DNA of 64,000 nucleotides from Actinacidiphila glaucinigra (GTDB lineage Bacteria; Actinomycetota; Actinomycetes; Streptomycetales; Streptomycetaceae). Location: positions 397,211-461,210 of the forward strand of contig NZ_FZOF01000007.1 of NCBI RefSeq assembly GCF_900188405.1. Direction: 5' to 3'. The notes beneath the pieces were generated by a model. It was not told where the DNA came from, made no database searches, and saw only the letters and a list, made by a program, of their open reading frames with translations. Positions 18,411 through 26,552 of the stretch are shown one piece after another. The translations under genes and the position numbers were made by a program. The number at the start of each line of letters is the position of its first letter. The first letter of the stretch is position 1.

Positions 18411-19094
18411 TCAGGAGCCGATGCGCGGAGGCCTGACCGTTCCGTGGACCTGCCGGGCGTGCGCGGCGTACCGGCGGCGCCCCAGGACGGGGACGATCAT
18501 CCGGACCGGCAGCGGCGCGGTGGCGAGGACCGCCTTGACGACCTCCGGGTCGCCCTCGTACATCGCCATTCCGAAGACGAGCGGCAGGTCCTTCTTCGGG
18601 GTGTTCTCCATGCCGTGCTCGCCCAGCTGGTGCCACTCCGCCGCGGTGACGTGCTTCGCGGCCAGCGGCAGGATCTCCTTCTCCTCCAGCGCCATGTGCT
18701 GGATGAGCACGGTCAGCAGCCGCTCGAGCGCCTCGGCGAGCGCCTCACCGTCCTCTCCGGTCGAGCGCCAGGCCACGAGCCGTCCGGTCACCTCGTTGTG
18801 CAGTTCGTCGATGGCGTGGTGCTGCTGCTCCATCGTCGGCACGATGGCCTCCGCGTCCACGCCGGCCCGCTCGACCAGCTTCGGCCAGAGAAGCTTGTCC
18901 TCGCCCTCGTGGTGCGTGTGCAGGACCCGGCAGACCAGCGCCGCGTGGGAACCGACGACGTCGGCGCGCCGGGTGTCGCCCGGCGCCACGGACCGGATGA
19001 GCTCGGGAAGCAGTCTGAACTCCCGGCGCAGCGCGGTGTGGGCCATGTACATGTCGCGCGTATCGGCCATGGGTTCATCGACGAGTGGAGCCAT
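18411..19094 (-). CDS. Hemerythrin HHE-domain protein
   Basis: A 227-residue four-helix-bundle protein. The di-iron ligands are spread as expected: HTALRREF near residue 19, HTHHEGED near 59, EQQHHAIDELH near 90, and HMALEEKEILPL near 131. Such cytoplasmic HHE proteins bind O2 or NO or store iron. The C-terminal ~70 residues contain a hydrophobic stretch (VLATAPLPVRMIVPVLG). The ATG at 19094 follows AAGGAAGAG. A perfect 16-bp hairpin sits immediately upstream of that ribosome binding site, so translation or mRNA stability may be controlled. Confidence 0.85.
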   Translation of the reverse strand: MAPLVDEPMADTRDMYMAHTALRREFRLLPELIRSVAPGDTRRADVVGSHAALVCRVLHTHHEGEDKLLWPKLVERAGVDAEAIVPTMEQQHHAIDELHNEVTGRLVAWRSTGEDGEALAEALERLLTVLIQHMALEEKEILPLAAKHVTAAEWHQLGEHGMENTPKKDLPLVFGMAMYEGDPEVVKAVLATAPLPVRMIVPVLGRRRYAAHARQVHGTVRPPRIGS

Positions 19095-19110
19095 TGTCTC
19101 TTCCTTGTAC

Positions 19111-19144
19111 GGCCGCCTGGCATCCCGAGGGATGCCAGGCGGCC
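19111..19144 (-). promoter_or_regulatory. Perfect 16-bp hairpin in the hemerythrin leader
   Basis: Arms GGCCGCCTGGCATCCC and GGGATGCCAGGCGGCC are exact complements with only GA between them. The structure ends 17 bases before the hemerythrin ATG, directly in front of the AAGGAAGAG ribosome binding site. It could be an mRNA-stabilising 5' stem, an attenuator, or a terminator for something upstream. Confidence 0.6.
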
Positions 19145-19450
19145 CGTGTCGGGCATGGCCCTGCGCGCTCCCCCCCGACGTCACGGCCTTCGCGGAACCG
19201 TTGTCGAGGCACCGGCGGCCGCCGGTGCCACCGAGCGCGCAGGGTGATCAAGGCAGGGGAAAAGCGCAGATCAGAGGCCTTTCCCGCTGTCCCGGTCACT
19301 GTGCCAGCAGCTCCCCGGCCGCCGCATGCGTCAAATGCCCCTGGGTCGCGGCCCCCGTATGGGTCGTCTGACGCTGCCGCCCGTCCACCGCTTCCCCTCC
19401 CCGCCCCGGGCGCGCCGCGAGGACGGGGAAGGAAACGGCTCCCGGCCGCG
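19145..19450. other. Intergenic stretch without recognisable gene
   Basis: About 300 bases between the hemerythrin leader hairpin and the MFS operator. Long frames cross it, but their residues are Pro/Arg-rich shadow-type sequence with no start signal. Probably holds the hemerythrin promoter. Confidence 0.5.
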
Positions 19451-19454
19451 TTGA

Positions 19455-19487
19455 ACAGGTCTGTCCAGCAAAAATGGACAGACCTGT
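19455..19487. promoter_or_regulatory. TetR-type operator, 13-bp inverted repeat
   Basis: ACAGGTCTGTCCA and TGGACAGACCTGT are exact complements separated by seven bases. Each arm is itself a near palindrome (ACAG-GT-CTGT), so the element can be read as two adjacent dimer sites. It lies 24 bases before the first MFS start codon and would be bound by the TetR protein encoded downstream at 20854. Confidence 0.7.
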
Positions 19488-19510
19488 CTACTCAATCTGG
19501 GGACGGCGGC

Positions 19511-20818
19511 ATGCCCGGGCAGCACACCGTGCGGGATCGCGACACAGCATCGAGGGCCATGGCCGTTGCAGGCCCCGACGGCGGGGGTGCGGCCTTCGCC
19601 GCGCCCGCGCCGAGGAGCCGCAGCACCGGGGTGCTGCCTCCACGGGCGGCCTTCTACCTGCTCGCGTCGATCGTGGTGTCCTTCCTGGCGGCCTCCAGCG
19701 CGCCCACGCCCCTCTACGCCGTGTACCAGGCGGAGTGGGGGTTCGGCCCGGTGACGACGACCCTGGTGTTCGGGGTGTACGCGATCGCCGTCCTGGCCTC
19801 GCTGCTCACCCTGGGCCGGTTGTCGGACCATCTGGGGCGGCGGCCCGTGCTGCTGGCCTCCCTCGCCGCGCAGGCGGCGGCGATGGTGGTGTTCGCGACC
19901 GCCCACGGGGTGCCGGAACTGATGATCGGCCGGGTGATCCAGGGGCTGTCCACCGGGGCCGCGCTGGGTGCCGTCGGCGCCGGGATGATGGACATCGACC
20001 GGCGGCGCGGGACCGTCGCCAACTCCTTCGCTCCGGGGCTCGGCACTGCCACCGGCTCGCTGGTGTCGGCCTTCCTCGTCCAGTACCTGCCCGCCCCGAC
20101 GCACCTCGTCTACCTCGCCCTGGTCGGCGTCCTCGCGCTCCAGGCGCTGGGTGTGGCGCTGATGAGCGAGACCCTGACACGTACTCCGGGTGCGCTGGCC
20201 ACGCTCGTCCCGGACGTCAGACTGCCGAGGACGGTGCGGCGCGCGGTCCTGAACACGGCACCGGTCATGGTCGCCGTCTGGGCGCTCGCGGGCTTCTACG
20301 GCTCCCTGGGCCCGGCCCTCGTGCGGAGCCTCACCCACTCCGCGTCGGCCGTCTACGGCGGCCTGGCCCTGTTCGTACTGGCCGGCGTGGCCGCCGCCGC
20401 GACCCTCGTCCTGCGCTCCGCACCCGCTCGCGGGGTCATGCTCACCGGCATCGGCACCCTCATCGCGGGCGTCGCCCTGACCCTGGTCGCCGTGGAGGAC
20501 GGTTCACCCGTGCTGTTCTTCCTCGGCTCCGCCATAGCGGGCATCGGCTTCGGCAGCGGGTTCCAGGGCGGCATCCGCACCGTCATGCCGCTGACCGCCG
20601 CCCACGAGCGCGCCGGCGTCCTGTCGCTGCTGTACGTGATGTCCTACCTGGGCCTGGGAGTGCCGTCGGTGATCGCCGGCTATCTCGTCGTCCATGCCGG
20701 AGGGCTGCTCGCCACCGCCCGCGAATACGGCGCGGCCGTCATGGTGCTGGCCCTGCTGGCCCTGATCGGACTGCTCACCGAACGGCGCGGCAGCCGTTCA
20801 CGAACCGGCATTGCCTAA
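19511..20818 (+). CDS. MFS transporter (drug/efflux type)
   Basis: A 435-residue major facilitator with about twelve hydrophobic helices from residue 45 onward. Between helices 2 and 3 is the family motif LGRLSDHLGRRPVLL. A later SMAP-like helix carries SLLYVMSYLGLGVPSVIAGY. The start is either ATG 19511 or ATG 19559; GAGGGCC just before 19559 makes that one attractive too. It is followed 35 bases later by a TetR gene, and a large operator overlaps its promoter. A self-limiting efflux cassette is the likely arrangement. Substrate unknown. Confidence 0.85.
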   Translation: MPGQHTVRDRDTASRAMAVAGPDGGGAAFAAPAPRSRSTGVLPPRAAFYLLASIVVSFLAASSAPTPLYAVYQAEWGFGPVTTTLVFGVYAIAVLASLLTLGRLSDHLGRRPVLLASLAAQAAAMVVFATAHGVPELMIGRVIQGLSTGAALGAVGAGMMDIDRRRGTVANSFAPGLGTATGSLVSAFLVQYLPAPTHLVYLALVGVLALQALGVALMSETLTRTPGALATLVPDVRLPRTVRRAVLNTAPVMVAVWALAGFYGSLGPALVRSLTHSASAVYGGLALFVLAGVAAAATLVLRSAPARGVMLTGIGTLIAGVALTLVAVEDGSPVLFFLGSAIAGIGFGSGFQGGIRTVMPLTAAHERAGVLSLLYVMSYLGLGVPSVIAGYLVVHAGGLLATAREYGAAVMVLALLALIGLLTERRGSRSRTGIA

Positions 20819-20853
20819 GGTGATCCCGAGACCTGACCGAAGAGGAGGCGGCC

Positions 20854-21480
20854 ATGGCTGCCGACAGCGCCGGCAGACGCGAAGCGCCCACCGGGGCGAA
20901 GCCCTCGGCGCGTGAGCGTCTGCTGTCCGCCGCCGACGAACTGTTCTACGCGGAGGGCGTGCAGACGGTCGGCATCGACCGCATCATCGAGCGGGCCGGG
21001 GTGGCCAAGGCCTCCCTCTACAACACCTTCGGCAGCAAGGACGAACTCGTCCATGCCTACCTCCGGGCGCGGCACGCCGGTACCTCCGCCCGCATCCTCG
21101 CCTTCCTCGAGCGCTACGAGACCCCCCGCGCCAGGCTCCTCGGCGTCTTCGACGCGCAGTCGGAGGCGTTCAAGGGCCCCGGCCACCGCGGCTGCGCCTT
21201 CATCGCGGCGAGTGCGGAGGCCGAGGCCGGCAGCAGTACGGAGCAGGCCTCCAACGACTACCGGGTATGGGTGCGCACCCTGTTCACCGACCTCGCCCGC
21301 CAGGCCGGCGTCCCGGATCCGCAGACCCTGGGACGCCGCCTGCACCTCCTCTACGACGGCTGCGCCGTCTCGGTGCGCATGGACGCCGACCCCGAAGCGG
21401 CGGCCGCGGCCAGGGCGACCGCCGAGGTCCTCCTGGACGCCGCCCTGTCCGCGCCGCCCGAACGCGCCACTGCCGATTGA
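20854..21480 (+). CDS. TetR family regulator of the MFS operon
   Basis: A 208-residue TetR protein. The helix-turn-helix spans about residues 22-66, with LFYAEGVQTVGIDRIIERAGVAKASLY and NTFGSKDELVHAYL, the hallmark YxxFxSKxxL turn. The ligand domain contains GCAFIAASAEAEAGS, characteristic of the TetR subgroup near MFS and quinone genes. GAGGAGG precedes the ATG. Lying 35 bases downstream of the MFS gene, it is probably cotranscribed and represses its own operon through the 13-bp inverted repeat at 19455-19487. Confidence 0.87.
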   Translation: MAADSAGRREAPTGAKPSARERLLSAADELFYAEGVQTVGIDRIIERAGVAKASLYNTFGSKDELVHAYLRARHAGTSARILAFLERYETPRARLLGVFDAQSEAFKGPGHRGCAFIAASAEAEAGSSTEQASNDYRVWVRTLFTDLARQAGVPDPQTLGRRLHLLYDGCAVSVRMDADPEAAAAARATAEVLLDAALSAPPERATAD

Positions 21481-21541
21481 GGGTCACGTCCCCGGCGGAA
21501 AATCCGGGCGGGAGCCGCGCGCAGTGCGGGAGGGTGTGTGT

Positions 21542-22093
21542 ATGGAGTTCCTCTGCTACCACCGCGATCGGGCCGACTCGCTGACGCTCCGTCAAGAACT
21601 GCTCGAAGACCACTGGTCCTACATGGACCGGTACGAGAAGGAGATGATCGCCCGCGGCCCGACCCTCACCGCCGTGGACGGCGAGCCCACCGGCAGCGTG
21701 CACATCCTCGACCTGCCGGACCCCGCGGCGGCCCGCGCGTTCGCCTTCGACGAGCCCGGCCACCAGGCAGGCGTGTACCGGGACGTGCTGCTGCGCCGGT
21801 GGCGCAACCTGCTGGGGCGCACCATGTGGGACTTCCCCGGCGGCCGTACCGGCGGCAACCGGTACCTGGTGCTCGGCCTCGGCGCGGGCCGGGGCGCCGA
21901 CCTCGCCCTGCCGTCGTCCGGGCGGGACGAACTGATCGCGTACGGGCCCCTGCTGTCCGACGACGGCGGCACCTGGCTGGGCACGGCCGCACTCCTCCGG
22001 GCCGCGGACCGGGACACCGCACGTGCCGTTCTGACGGCCGGTGCGTACGCCGCGATCGAGGTCCACGACTGGCAGTTCGGTGGCCGGTCCTGA
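21542..22093 (+). CDS. YCII-like protein, probably two domains
   Basis: A 183-residue protein whose N-terminal half matches the YciI ferredoxin-like pattern. MEFLCYHRDRADSLTLRQ is followed by DHWSYMDRYEKEMIARGPT with the conserved His, then GSVHILDLPDPAAARAFAFD and a WRN segment. The second half (ELIAYGPLLSDDGGTWLGTA...DRDTARAVLTAG...IEVHDWQFGG) repeats the same plan, suggesting a fused pair. Related proteins serve as small dehydrochlorinase-like or muconolactone-isomerase-like enzymes. GGGAGGG lies eight bases before ATG 21542. It is 61 bases after the TetR gene and might belong to that operon. Confidence 0.72.
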   Translation: MEFLCYHRDRADSLTLRQELLEDHWSYMDRYEKEMIARGPTLTAVDGEPTGSVHILDLPDPAAARAFAFDEPGHQAGVYRDVLLRRWRNLLGRTMWDFPGGRTGGNRYLVLGLGAGRGADLALPSSGRDELIAYGPLLSDDGGTWLGTAALLRAADRDTARAVLTAGAYAAIEVHDWQFGGRS

Positions 22094-22125
22094 GGTGAAC
22101 CGCGGATCGCGCCGCCGGCCGCGGG

Positions 22126-23055
22126 TCAGCTCCCGTCCTCGAGTCCTCGGGTCAACTGCTCCGCGTGTGCGGCGGCCTGGCCTGCCTGACGGCGGGCGTC
22201 GCGGGCGGCCCTGTCGGCGTCGCGGTGCCGGCGCCGCGCCCGGGCCTGGTCGTCACGGGCCGCGCGGAGGGCCTCTTCGGCGTCCGTGACCTGTTCGCGG
22301 AGTGCGGCGAGGCGGCGCTGGGCCTCGTCGCGGTGGCGGTCCGCCGCGTCGAGGTCCTCCTGGGCGGCCTCGGCGTCGCCTTCGCGGGCCCGGGCTTCCT
22401 GTTCGGCCTCGCGGGCCTGCTGTCCGGCCCGCCCGGCCTCCTCGCGCCGGCGCTGCCGCTGTGCCTCGCGGCGGGCCCGCTGCTCGTCCTCGGCGGCCTC
22501 CGCCGGCTTCTTCTTCGGCGGGCGGCGGGGCAGGTCGCTCACGGGGCCGGTGGTGGGCCGCCCGGTGATGTCGACGGTCGCCGACAGCGGCTTGGTGAGG
22601 CGGCCCTCCGCGAAGGCCGCCCCGGCGTCGGGGTCGGCGAGCGCGGCGTGCAGGGTCTGCTCGACCTCCTGTACGGCCTGCTCGGAGAGCGGGTGGCCGG
22701 CATCGGCGGCGAGTCGTCCGGCCTGCCGGGACAGGGCCTGTACGAGTTCCCGCTGCCGGCGGCTGAGCAGGCGCAGCTGTTCGCCGTCGAGTGCCCGGTG
22801 GGCTTGGCGCAGTGCTTCGCCGAGCTGGAGGAACGGGCCGATCTCGTCCTGGCGTTCGCGGGCGAGCAGGTTGGCGGCCCAGGCCGCGGCGGTGGGTCTG
22901 CGCAGGGCCGTGATGCGGTCGGCGAGGGGCCGGTCGCCGGCCTTCCTGGCGGCCTGGGCGTGCGTGTTGCGGACAGCGGTGAACCGTGCGGGCGGCAGCC
23001 CGTACAGCTCGTCGGCGACCGTGCCGAGTTCGGTGGGAGCGTCCTCGCCTGCCAC
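22126..23055 (-). CDS. Uncharacterised coiled-coil protein
   Basis: A 309-residue soluble protein. The N-terminal ~150 residues hold a conserved-looking globular region (LYGLPPARFTAVRNTHAQAA, then LRRPTAAAWAANLLARER). From about residue 195 to the end it is a highly charged Ala/Arg/Glu/Gln heptad-like coiled coil, which suggests a DNA-associated or structural role. GTG 23055 is chosen because AGGTGG stands six bases upstream; an in-frame start 28 codons earlier would add a basic stretch. Similar proteins recur in Streptomyces as hypothetical. I do not know the function. Confidence 0.7.
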   Translation of the reverse strand: MAGEDAPTELGTVADELYGLPPARFTAVRNTHAQAARKAGDRPLADRITALRRPTAAAWAANLLARERQDEIGPFLQLGEALRQAHRALDGEQLRLLSRRQRELVQALSRQAGRLAADAGHPLSEQAVQEVEQTLHAALADPDAGAAFAEGRLTKPLSATVDITGRPTTGPVSDLPRRPPKKKPAEAAEDEQRARREAQRQRRREEAGRAGQQAREAEQEARAREGDAEAAQEDLDAADRHRDEAQRRLAALREQVTDAEEALRAARDDQARARRRHRDADRAARDARRQAGQAAAHAEQLTRGLEDGS

Positions 23056-23194
23056 GGTGTACCACCTGCCCGGCCGTCGGCCCCGTACGAACCGCCCGGC
23101 CGGTGCCCGGGCCGGGGACTGCTGCCGCCCATCCGACAACCGCCCCGGCCGCCCCGCAGCCCCACCGCACCCGATCGGGTCGCCAGGCGTGGGC

Positions 23195-24040
23195 CTACCG
23201 GGTGCCGAGGGCGTCGCGGAGGTGCTCGCCGAATTCGGCCGGATGGGTGGTCAGGCCGATGTGGCCGCCGGGGAAGTGGCGGAGTCCGGTACCGAGGCGC
23301 TCGGCCAGGGCGGCGACGGCGCGGTGGGGGAGTTCCCCGCGGGAGTCCCGGCCGGCGGCGAGCACGAGCCGGTCCGACAGCGCCTTGAGGCGGTCGGTGT
23401 CGGGGACGTACGCCATGAAGGCGGGGACGACGCGTCCGACGAACAGGGGGAGGTTGGCCCTGGTCCGCTCGACCCGCGCCGCCGCGTGCGGGGGGAGCGT
23501 GATCTCGGGGTTCGGGCCGCTGCCGTCGTCGTCCTTCTTCATGCCTTCGGCGAACGCGGCCATCGCGGGCATGAGGCCCTGGTCGCGGTAGGTGTCCCGC
23601 ACGCGGGCGACCAGCGCGCGGTGTTCGTGGGCGTCGGGGAGGAGCTCCACGACCGGCGGTTCGTGCGCCACGAGGCGGGCGACGCGTCCGGGGTGGGTGG
23701 AGAGCAGGTGGAGGGCGGTGATCGCGCCGGAGCTGGCGCCGAAGACGCGGGCGGGCTCGTGGGGCGAGAGCAGGCCGATGAGGCGGAACGCGTCGTCGGC
23801 GTGGTCGGCCACGTACTGTTCGGCGTCCGGGTCGTCGAGGGTGCTGCGGGACATGCCGCGGGGATCGTAGGTGGCCACGGTGTGTCCGATGGCCAGGTCG
23901 TCGGCGATGTCGTCGAAGGACGCCGCGCCGCCGGTCCCTCCCGGGATCAGGAGCAGGAGGGGGCCTTGGCCGCGTATCTCGTAGTGCAGGGTGGCGCCCT
24001 TCACGCGCAGGGAGCCGGGGGTGGGGTCGGTCGTCGTCAT
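23195..24040 (-). CDS. Alpha/beta hydrolase
   Basis: A 281-residue hydrolase. PLLLLIPGGTGGAASFDDIA near residues 27-46 holds the oxyanion region. VFGASSGAITALHLL near 104 is the nucleophile elbow (GxSxG variant, Ser in ASSGA). The acid is probably Asp in AAGRDSRGE and the base is His in FPGGHIGL near 261. It overlaps the upstream TetR gene by four bases (ATGA), so both are cotranscribed and the repressor likely responds to the hydrolase substrate. Ester or peroxide-type chemistry cannot be distinguished. Confidence 0.82.
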   Translation of the reverse strand: MTTTDPTPGSLRVKGATLHYEIRGQGPLLLLIPGGTGGAASFDDIADDLAIGHTVATYDPRGMSRSTLDDPDAEQYVADHADDAFRLIGLLSPHEPARVFGASSGAITALHLLSTHPGRVARLVAHEPPVVELLPDAHEHRALVARVRDTYRDQGLMPAMAAFAEGMKKDDDGSGPNPEITLPPHAAARVERTRANLPLFVGRVVPAFMAYVPDTDRLKALSDRLVLAAGRDSRGELPHRAVAALAERLGTGLRHFPGGHIGLTTHPAEFGEHLRDALGTR

Positions 24041-24633
24041 GGGGCTGCTTCTCCTTCTCGGGCCTGGGGCCAGTGCTCCAGGAGGGTGTGCAGTGCGTCG
24101 AGGGCGCGGAGCCAGGACTGCTGCGGCGAGCGCCGGTGGGCGAAACCGCCCGCGGCCTCCAGGGCGACGAAGCCGTGGAAGGTGCTGCGCAGGAGCCGTA
24201 CGGCGTCGGTGAGGTCGGGTTCGGCGAGTCCGTAGGCGTGGAGCATGCCGTAGGTCAGCTCGACGGCGCGTCGCGGTCCGGGTGCCGCGGCCGCCAGCTC
24301 GGGGTCGATCCGGAGGGGGGTCTGCGTCGCGGTGTAGCGGCCGGGGTGCCGGTGGGCGTACTCGCGCCAGGCGTTCGCGTACGCGACGAGGGCGTCCTTG
24401 CCGGCGCGGCCGGCGGTGGCCTCGGCGATGAGGATGGTCTTCTCGTCGGCGGCCAGGAGGGCGATGCGTCCGCGCAGGTCCTCGAGATTGCGGACGTGGG
24501 TGTAGAGGCTGGCGTCCTTGACGCCGAGCCGCCGGGCGACCTGGGACATGGTCACGTTGTCGAGCCCGACCTCGTCCGCCAGTTCGGCGCCCGCCGTCGT
24601 CACCCGTTCCGTCGTCAGTCCGGCTCGTGCCAC
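24037..24633 (-). CDS. TetR/AcrR regulator of the hydrolase
   Basis: A 198-residue regulator. The helix-turn-helix at residues 8-55 reads [18 protein letters not shown] then [23 protein letters not shown]. The C-terminal half ([22 protein letters not shown], and later [15 protein letters not shown]) fits the TetR C-terminal WHG-type ligand domain. GTG start with GGGAGGACGC immediately upstream. Its ATGA stop overlap with the hydrolase couples the two. A doubled CCTAGGG-type element upstream is the probable operator. Confidence 0.85.
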   Translation of the reverse strand: MARAGLTTERVTTAGAELADEVGLDNVTMSQVARRLGVKDASLYTHVRNLEDLRGRIALLAADEKTILIAEATAGRAGKDALVAYANAWREYAHRHPGRYTATQTPLRIDPELAAAAPGPRRAVELTYGMLHAYGLAEPDLTDAVRLLRSTFHGFVALEAAGGFAHRRSPQQSWLRALDALHTLLEHWPQAREGEAAP

Positions 24634-24647
24634 GCGTCCTCCCGTTT

Positions 24648-24683
24648 CCTAGGGGTCCTAACTTTAACCTAGGGATCCTAGGG
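24648..24683. promoter_or_regulatory. Doubled CCTAGGG(g/a)TCCTA operator
   Basis: CCTAGGGGTCCTA at 24648-24660 is repeated as CCTAGGGATCCTAGGG at 24668-24683. Both are imperfect palindromes centred 21 bases apart, directly upstream of the TetR GTG start. The arrangement fits two dimers binding side by side over the promoter. Confidence 0.6.
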
Positions 24684-24887
24684 AACGGGAACGACTATGG
24701 GCGCGGGGGTGGGGGACGGCTGCTGACGCCGTGTCGGCGGCGGGCTCGTCACCCGCATTGGCTACTGAATGTGCACACCTCGTTACACAGGGCGATTCTT
24801 GCCTTTGGGTTCGCTGCTGTCCCTGACGGCTCCCTCTCCCGGTGGCGGTGTCTGCCGCGCGCCCGCGAGCCCCTTCCTGGAGGTGAC

Positions 24888-25952
24888 GTGTTGTCCCGAA
24901 TAGCCGTGCCTGAGGCGCCTGTTCAGCGGCGCCGAGTTGGTCTTCGGATGTGGACGATGGCCGCGAGCGTGGCTCTGGCGTCCAGTGCTGTGACAGGTGC
25001 CGCCTACGCGGAGGGCGCCGACGGTGTTCAGGCCGACGCTGTGAAACCCGGCGCCCGGACCAGCCTCGCCGACCCGTGCTTCCTCTTCCCCTACTTCCCC
25101 GGGTACTGCCCGAGCCGGCCCGGCTACCACGGCTATCCCGGCCACCACGGGTACCCCGGCTACCCCGGTCGTCCCGGCATTCCGGGTCCGCCCGGACCTC
25201 CCGGACCGCAGGGCCCGGCCGGTCCCCCCGGAACCACCGGGCCGGCAGGCCCGGCAGGTCCGGCAGGCCCCGCCGGTCCGGCAGGTCCGGACGGGCCGCA
25301 GGGCGACCCCGGCGAAACCGGGCCCGCAGGTCCGGCAGGCCCCGCAGGTCCGGCGGGTCCGGCAGGTCCCGGGGCCGCGCCGCACGATCTGGTGGACTTC
25401 GAGGACAACGGGACGTTCACTCCGCCCGCCGATGTCACCAGGGTCTTCGTCCAGGTATGGGGCGCCGGCGGTGGCGGTGGCGGGATCAGCGTGCTTCCTC
25501 CCGGCATCCTCGGCGGAGGCGGCGGTGCCGGCGGCTTCGCCTGGTGCGCAGTGCCGGTGATGCCCGGCACGGCCTACACCGTGACCGTCGGCCAAGGTGG
25601 GCCCGGTTCCGCGAATGCGGACGGCGCCGGCGGGACCGCCACCACCCTGTCCGGCCCCGGCGGCACCCTCGCGGAGGCCACCGGCGGCACCGGCGGACAT
25701 GTCGGCTCACTCGCTCCGACTCCCAGCGCTGGTGGAACGGGCGACTGTCACGGGAACAGCGGTACGACCCGTACGGGCGCCGCGGGTCAGCCTCCCCTGA
25801 GCGTCAGCGTGGCGGGCTTGGGAGGTCGGCCTCCGGTGAACGGCATCGTCGAGCCCGAGCCGCAGGGGGCGGGCACGGGCGGCGACGGCGCCTTGGTCTT
25901 GCTGCAGCCGGCGCAGAACGGCGGCAACGGATACGCCGTCATCTGGTGGTAG
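24888..25952 (+). CDS. Secreted collagen-like protein with Gly-rich C-terminal domain (copy 2)
   Basis: A 354-residue exported protein. Signal peptide residues 1-41, ending AYA. The motif [13 protein letters not shown] with two Cys precedes about 28 Gly-X-Y triplets (residues 79-162; the first few are Tyr/His-rich, GYH, GYP, GHH). A glycine-rich domain follows with [15 protein letters not shown] and AWCAVPV, and the protein ends YAVIWW. GTG 24888 has GGAGG four bases upstream; TTG 24891 is the alternative. Domain order, the Cys motif and the terminal Trp-Trp match the gene at 10133-11269, so the two are paralogues in opposite orientation. Confidence 0.85.
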   Translation: MLSRIAVPEAPVQRRRVGLRMWTMAASVALASSAVTGAAYAEGADGVQADAVKPGARTSLADPCFLFPYFPGYCPSRPGYHGYPGHHGYPGYPGRPGIPGPPGPPGPQGPAGPPGTTGPAGPAGPAGPAGPAGPDGPQGDPGETGPAGPAGPAGPAGPAGPGAAPHDLVDFEDNGTFTPPADVTRVFVQVWGAGGGGGGISVLPPGILGGGGGAGGFAWCAVPVMPGTAYTVTVGQGGPGSANADGAGGTATTLSGPGGTLAEATGGTGGHVGSLAPTPSAGGTGDCHGNSGTTRTGAAGQPPLSVSVAGLGGRPPVNGIVEPEPQGAGTGGDGALVLLQPAQNGGNGYAVIWW

Positions 25953-25974
25953 CAGCGTAAGGAACAGGCACACA

Positions 25975-26010
25975 GCAGGCCCGGCGCGCCACGTGGCGCG
26001 CCGGGCCTGC
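25975..26010. terminator. Perfect 16-bp hairpin after collagen-like gene 2
   Basis: GCAGGCCCGGCGCGCC and GGCGCGCCGGGCCTGC are exact complements around ACGT. It starts 23 bases after the stop. Its GCCCGGCGCG core also forms the stem after the other collagen-like gene at 10085. Confidence 0.75.
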
Positions 26011-26072
26011 CGTCTGCCCGCGCACTCCGGGGCGAAGAGCAGGTCCTGATCGCCTGTGCGTAGGTTCGGGCC

Positions 26073-26552
26073 ATGACGGGTGACTGGCGAATGGACCGGA
26101 TCGGTGCTGCTCTGCGGGGCGAGAACCCGACCGTGCTGCGGCGGCTCGAGTCGGGATTCGCGGTGATCGGTGATGTGCAGTTCCTGCCGGGCTACTCGGT
26201 TCTCCTCGTGGACGAACCGAACGTCCAGCGGCTGTCCGACCTGCCGAGGGCCAAGCGGTTGTCGTTTCTGTCCGACATGGACCGGCTCGGGGAGGCGGTT
26301 GAGCGGGCCTGCCGGCAGATGGACCCCGGCTTCCGCCGGGTCAACCTGGAGATCCTGGGGAACACCGATCCCTTCTTGCATGCCCATGTCTGGCCGCGTT
26401 TCGCGTGGGAGCCGGCCGAGTTGGCGGGCAAGCCTGTGTGGCTCTATCCGCGTGAGCGGTGGGGTGACGAGCGGTTCGGACTCGGTCCGCGGCATGATGC
26501 GCTGCGGGATGCGATCGGCGGCGAACTGGACCGGTTGCCTTCGCTGGACTGA
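26073..26552 (+). CDS. HIT-like (histidine triad) hydrolase with altered triad
   Basis: A 159-residue protein with the HIT layout: FAVIGDVQFLPGYSVLLVDE (strands), NVQRLSDLPRAKRLSFL (helix), and VNLEILGNTDPFLHAHVWPR (active site). The triad reads His-Ala-His-Val-Trp, so the third His of the usual HxHxH is Trp; the family tolerates this in some Ap4A-hydrolase-like members. The likely substrates are dinucleoside polyphosphates or nucleoside phosphoramidates. The start at ATG 26073 has only a weak AGG upstream. Monocistronic. Confidence 0.75.
   Translation: MTGDWRMDRIGAALRGENPTVLRRLESGFAVIGDVQFLPGYSVLLVDEPNVQRLSDLPRAKRLSFLSDMDRLGEAVERACRQMDPGFRRVNLEILGNTDPFLHAHVWPRFAWEPAELAGKPVWLYPRERWGDERFGLGPRHDALRDAIGGELDRLPSLD

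Noticed and set aside
25160..25570. Pro/Gly-rich minus-strand frame inside collagen copy 2
   Set aside because: Same mirror effect; the real gene is on the plus strand with signal peptide and ribosome binding site.
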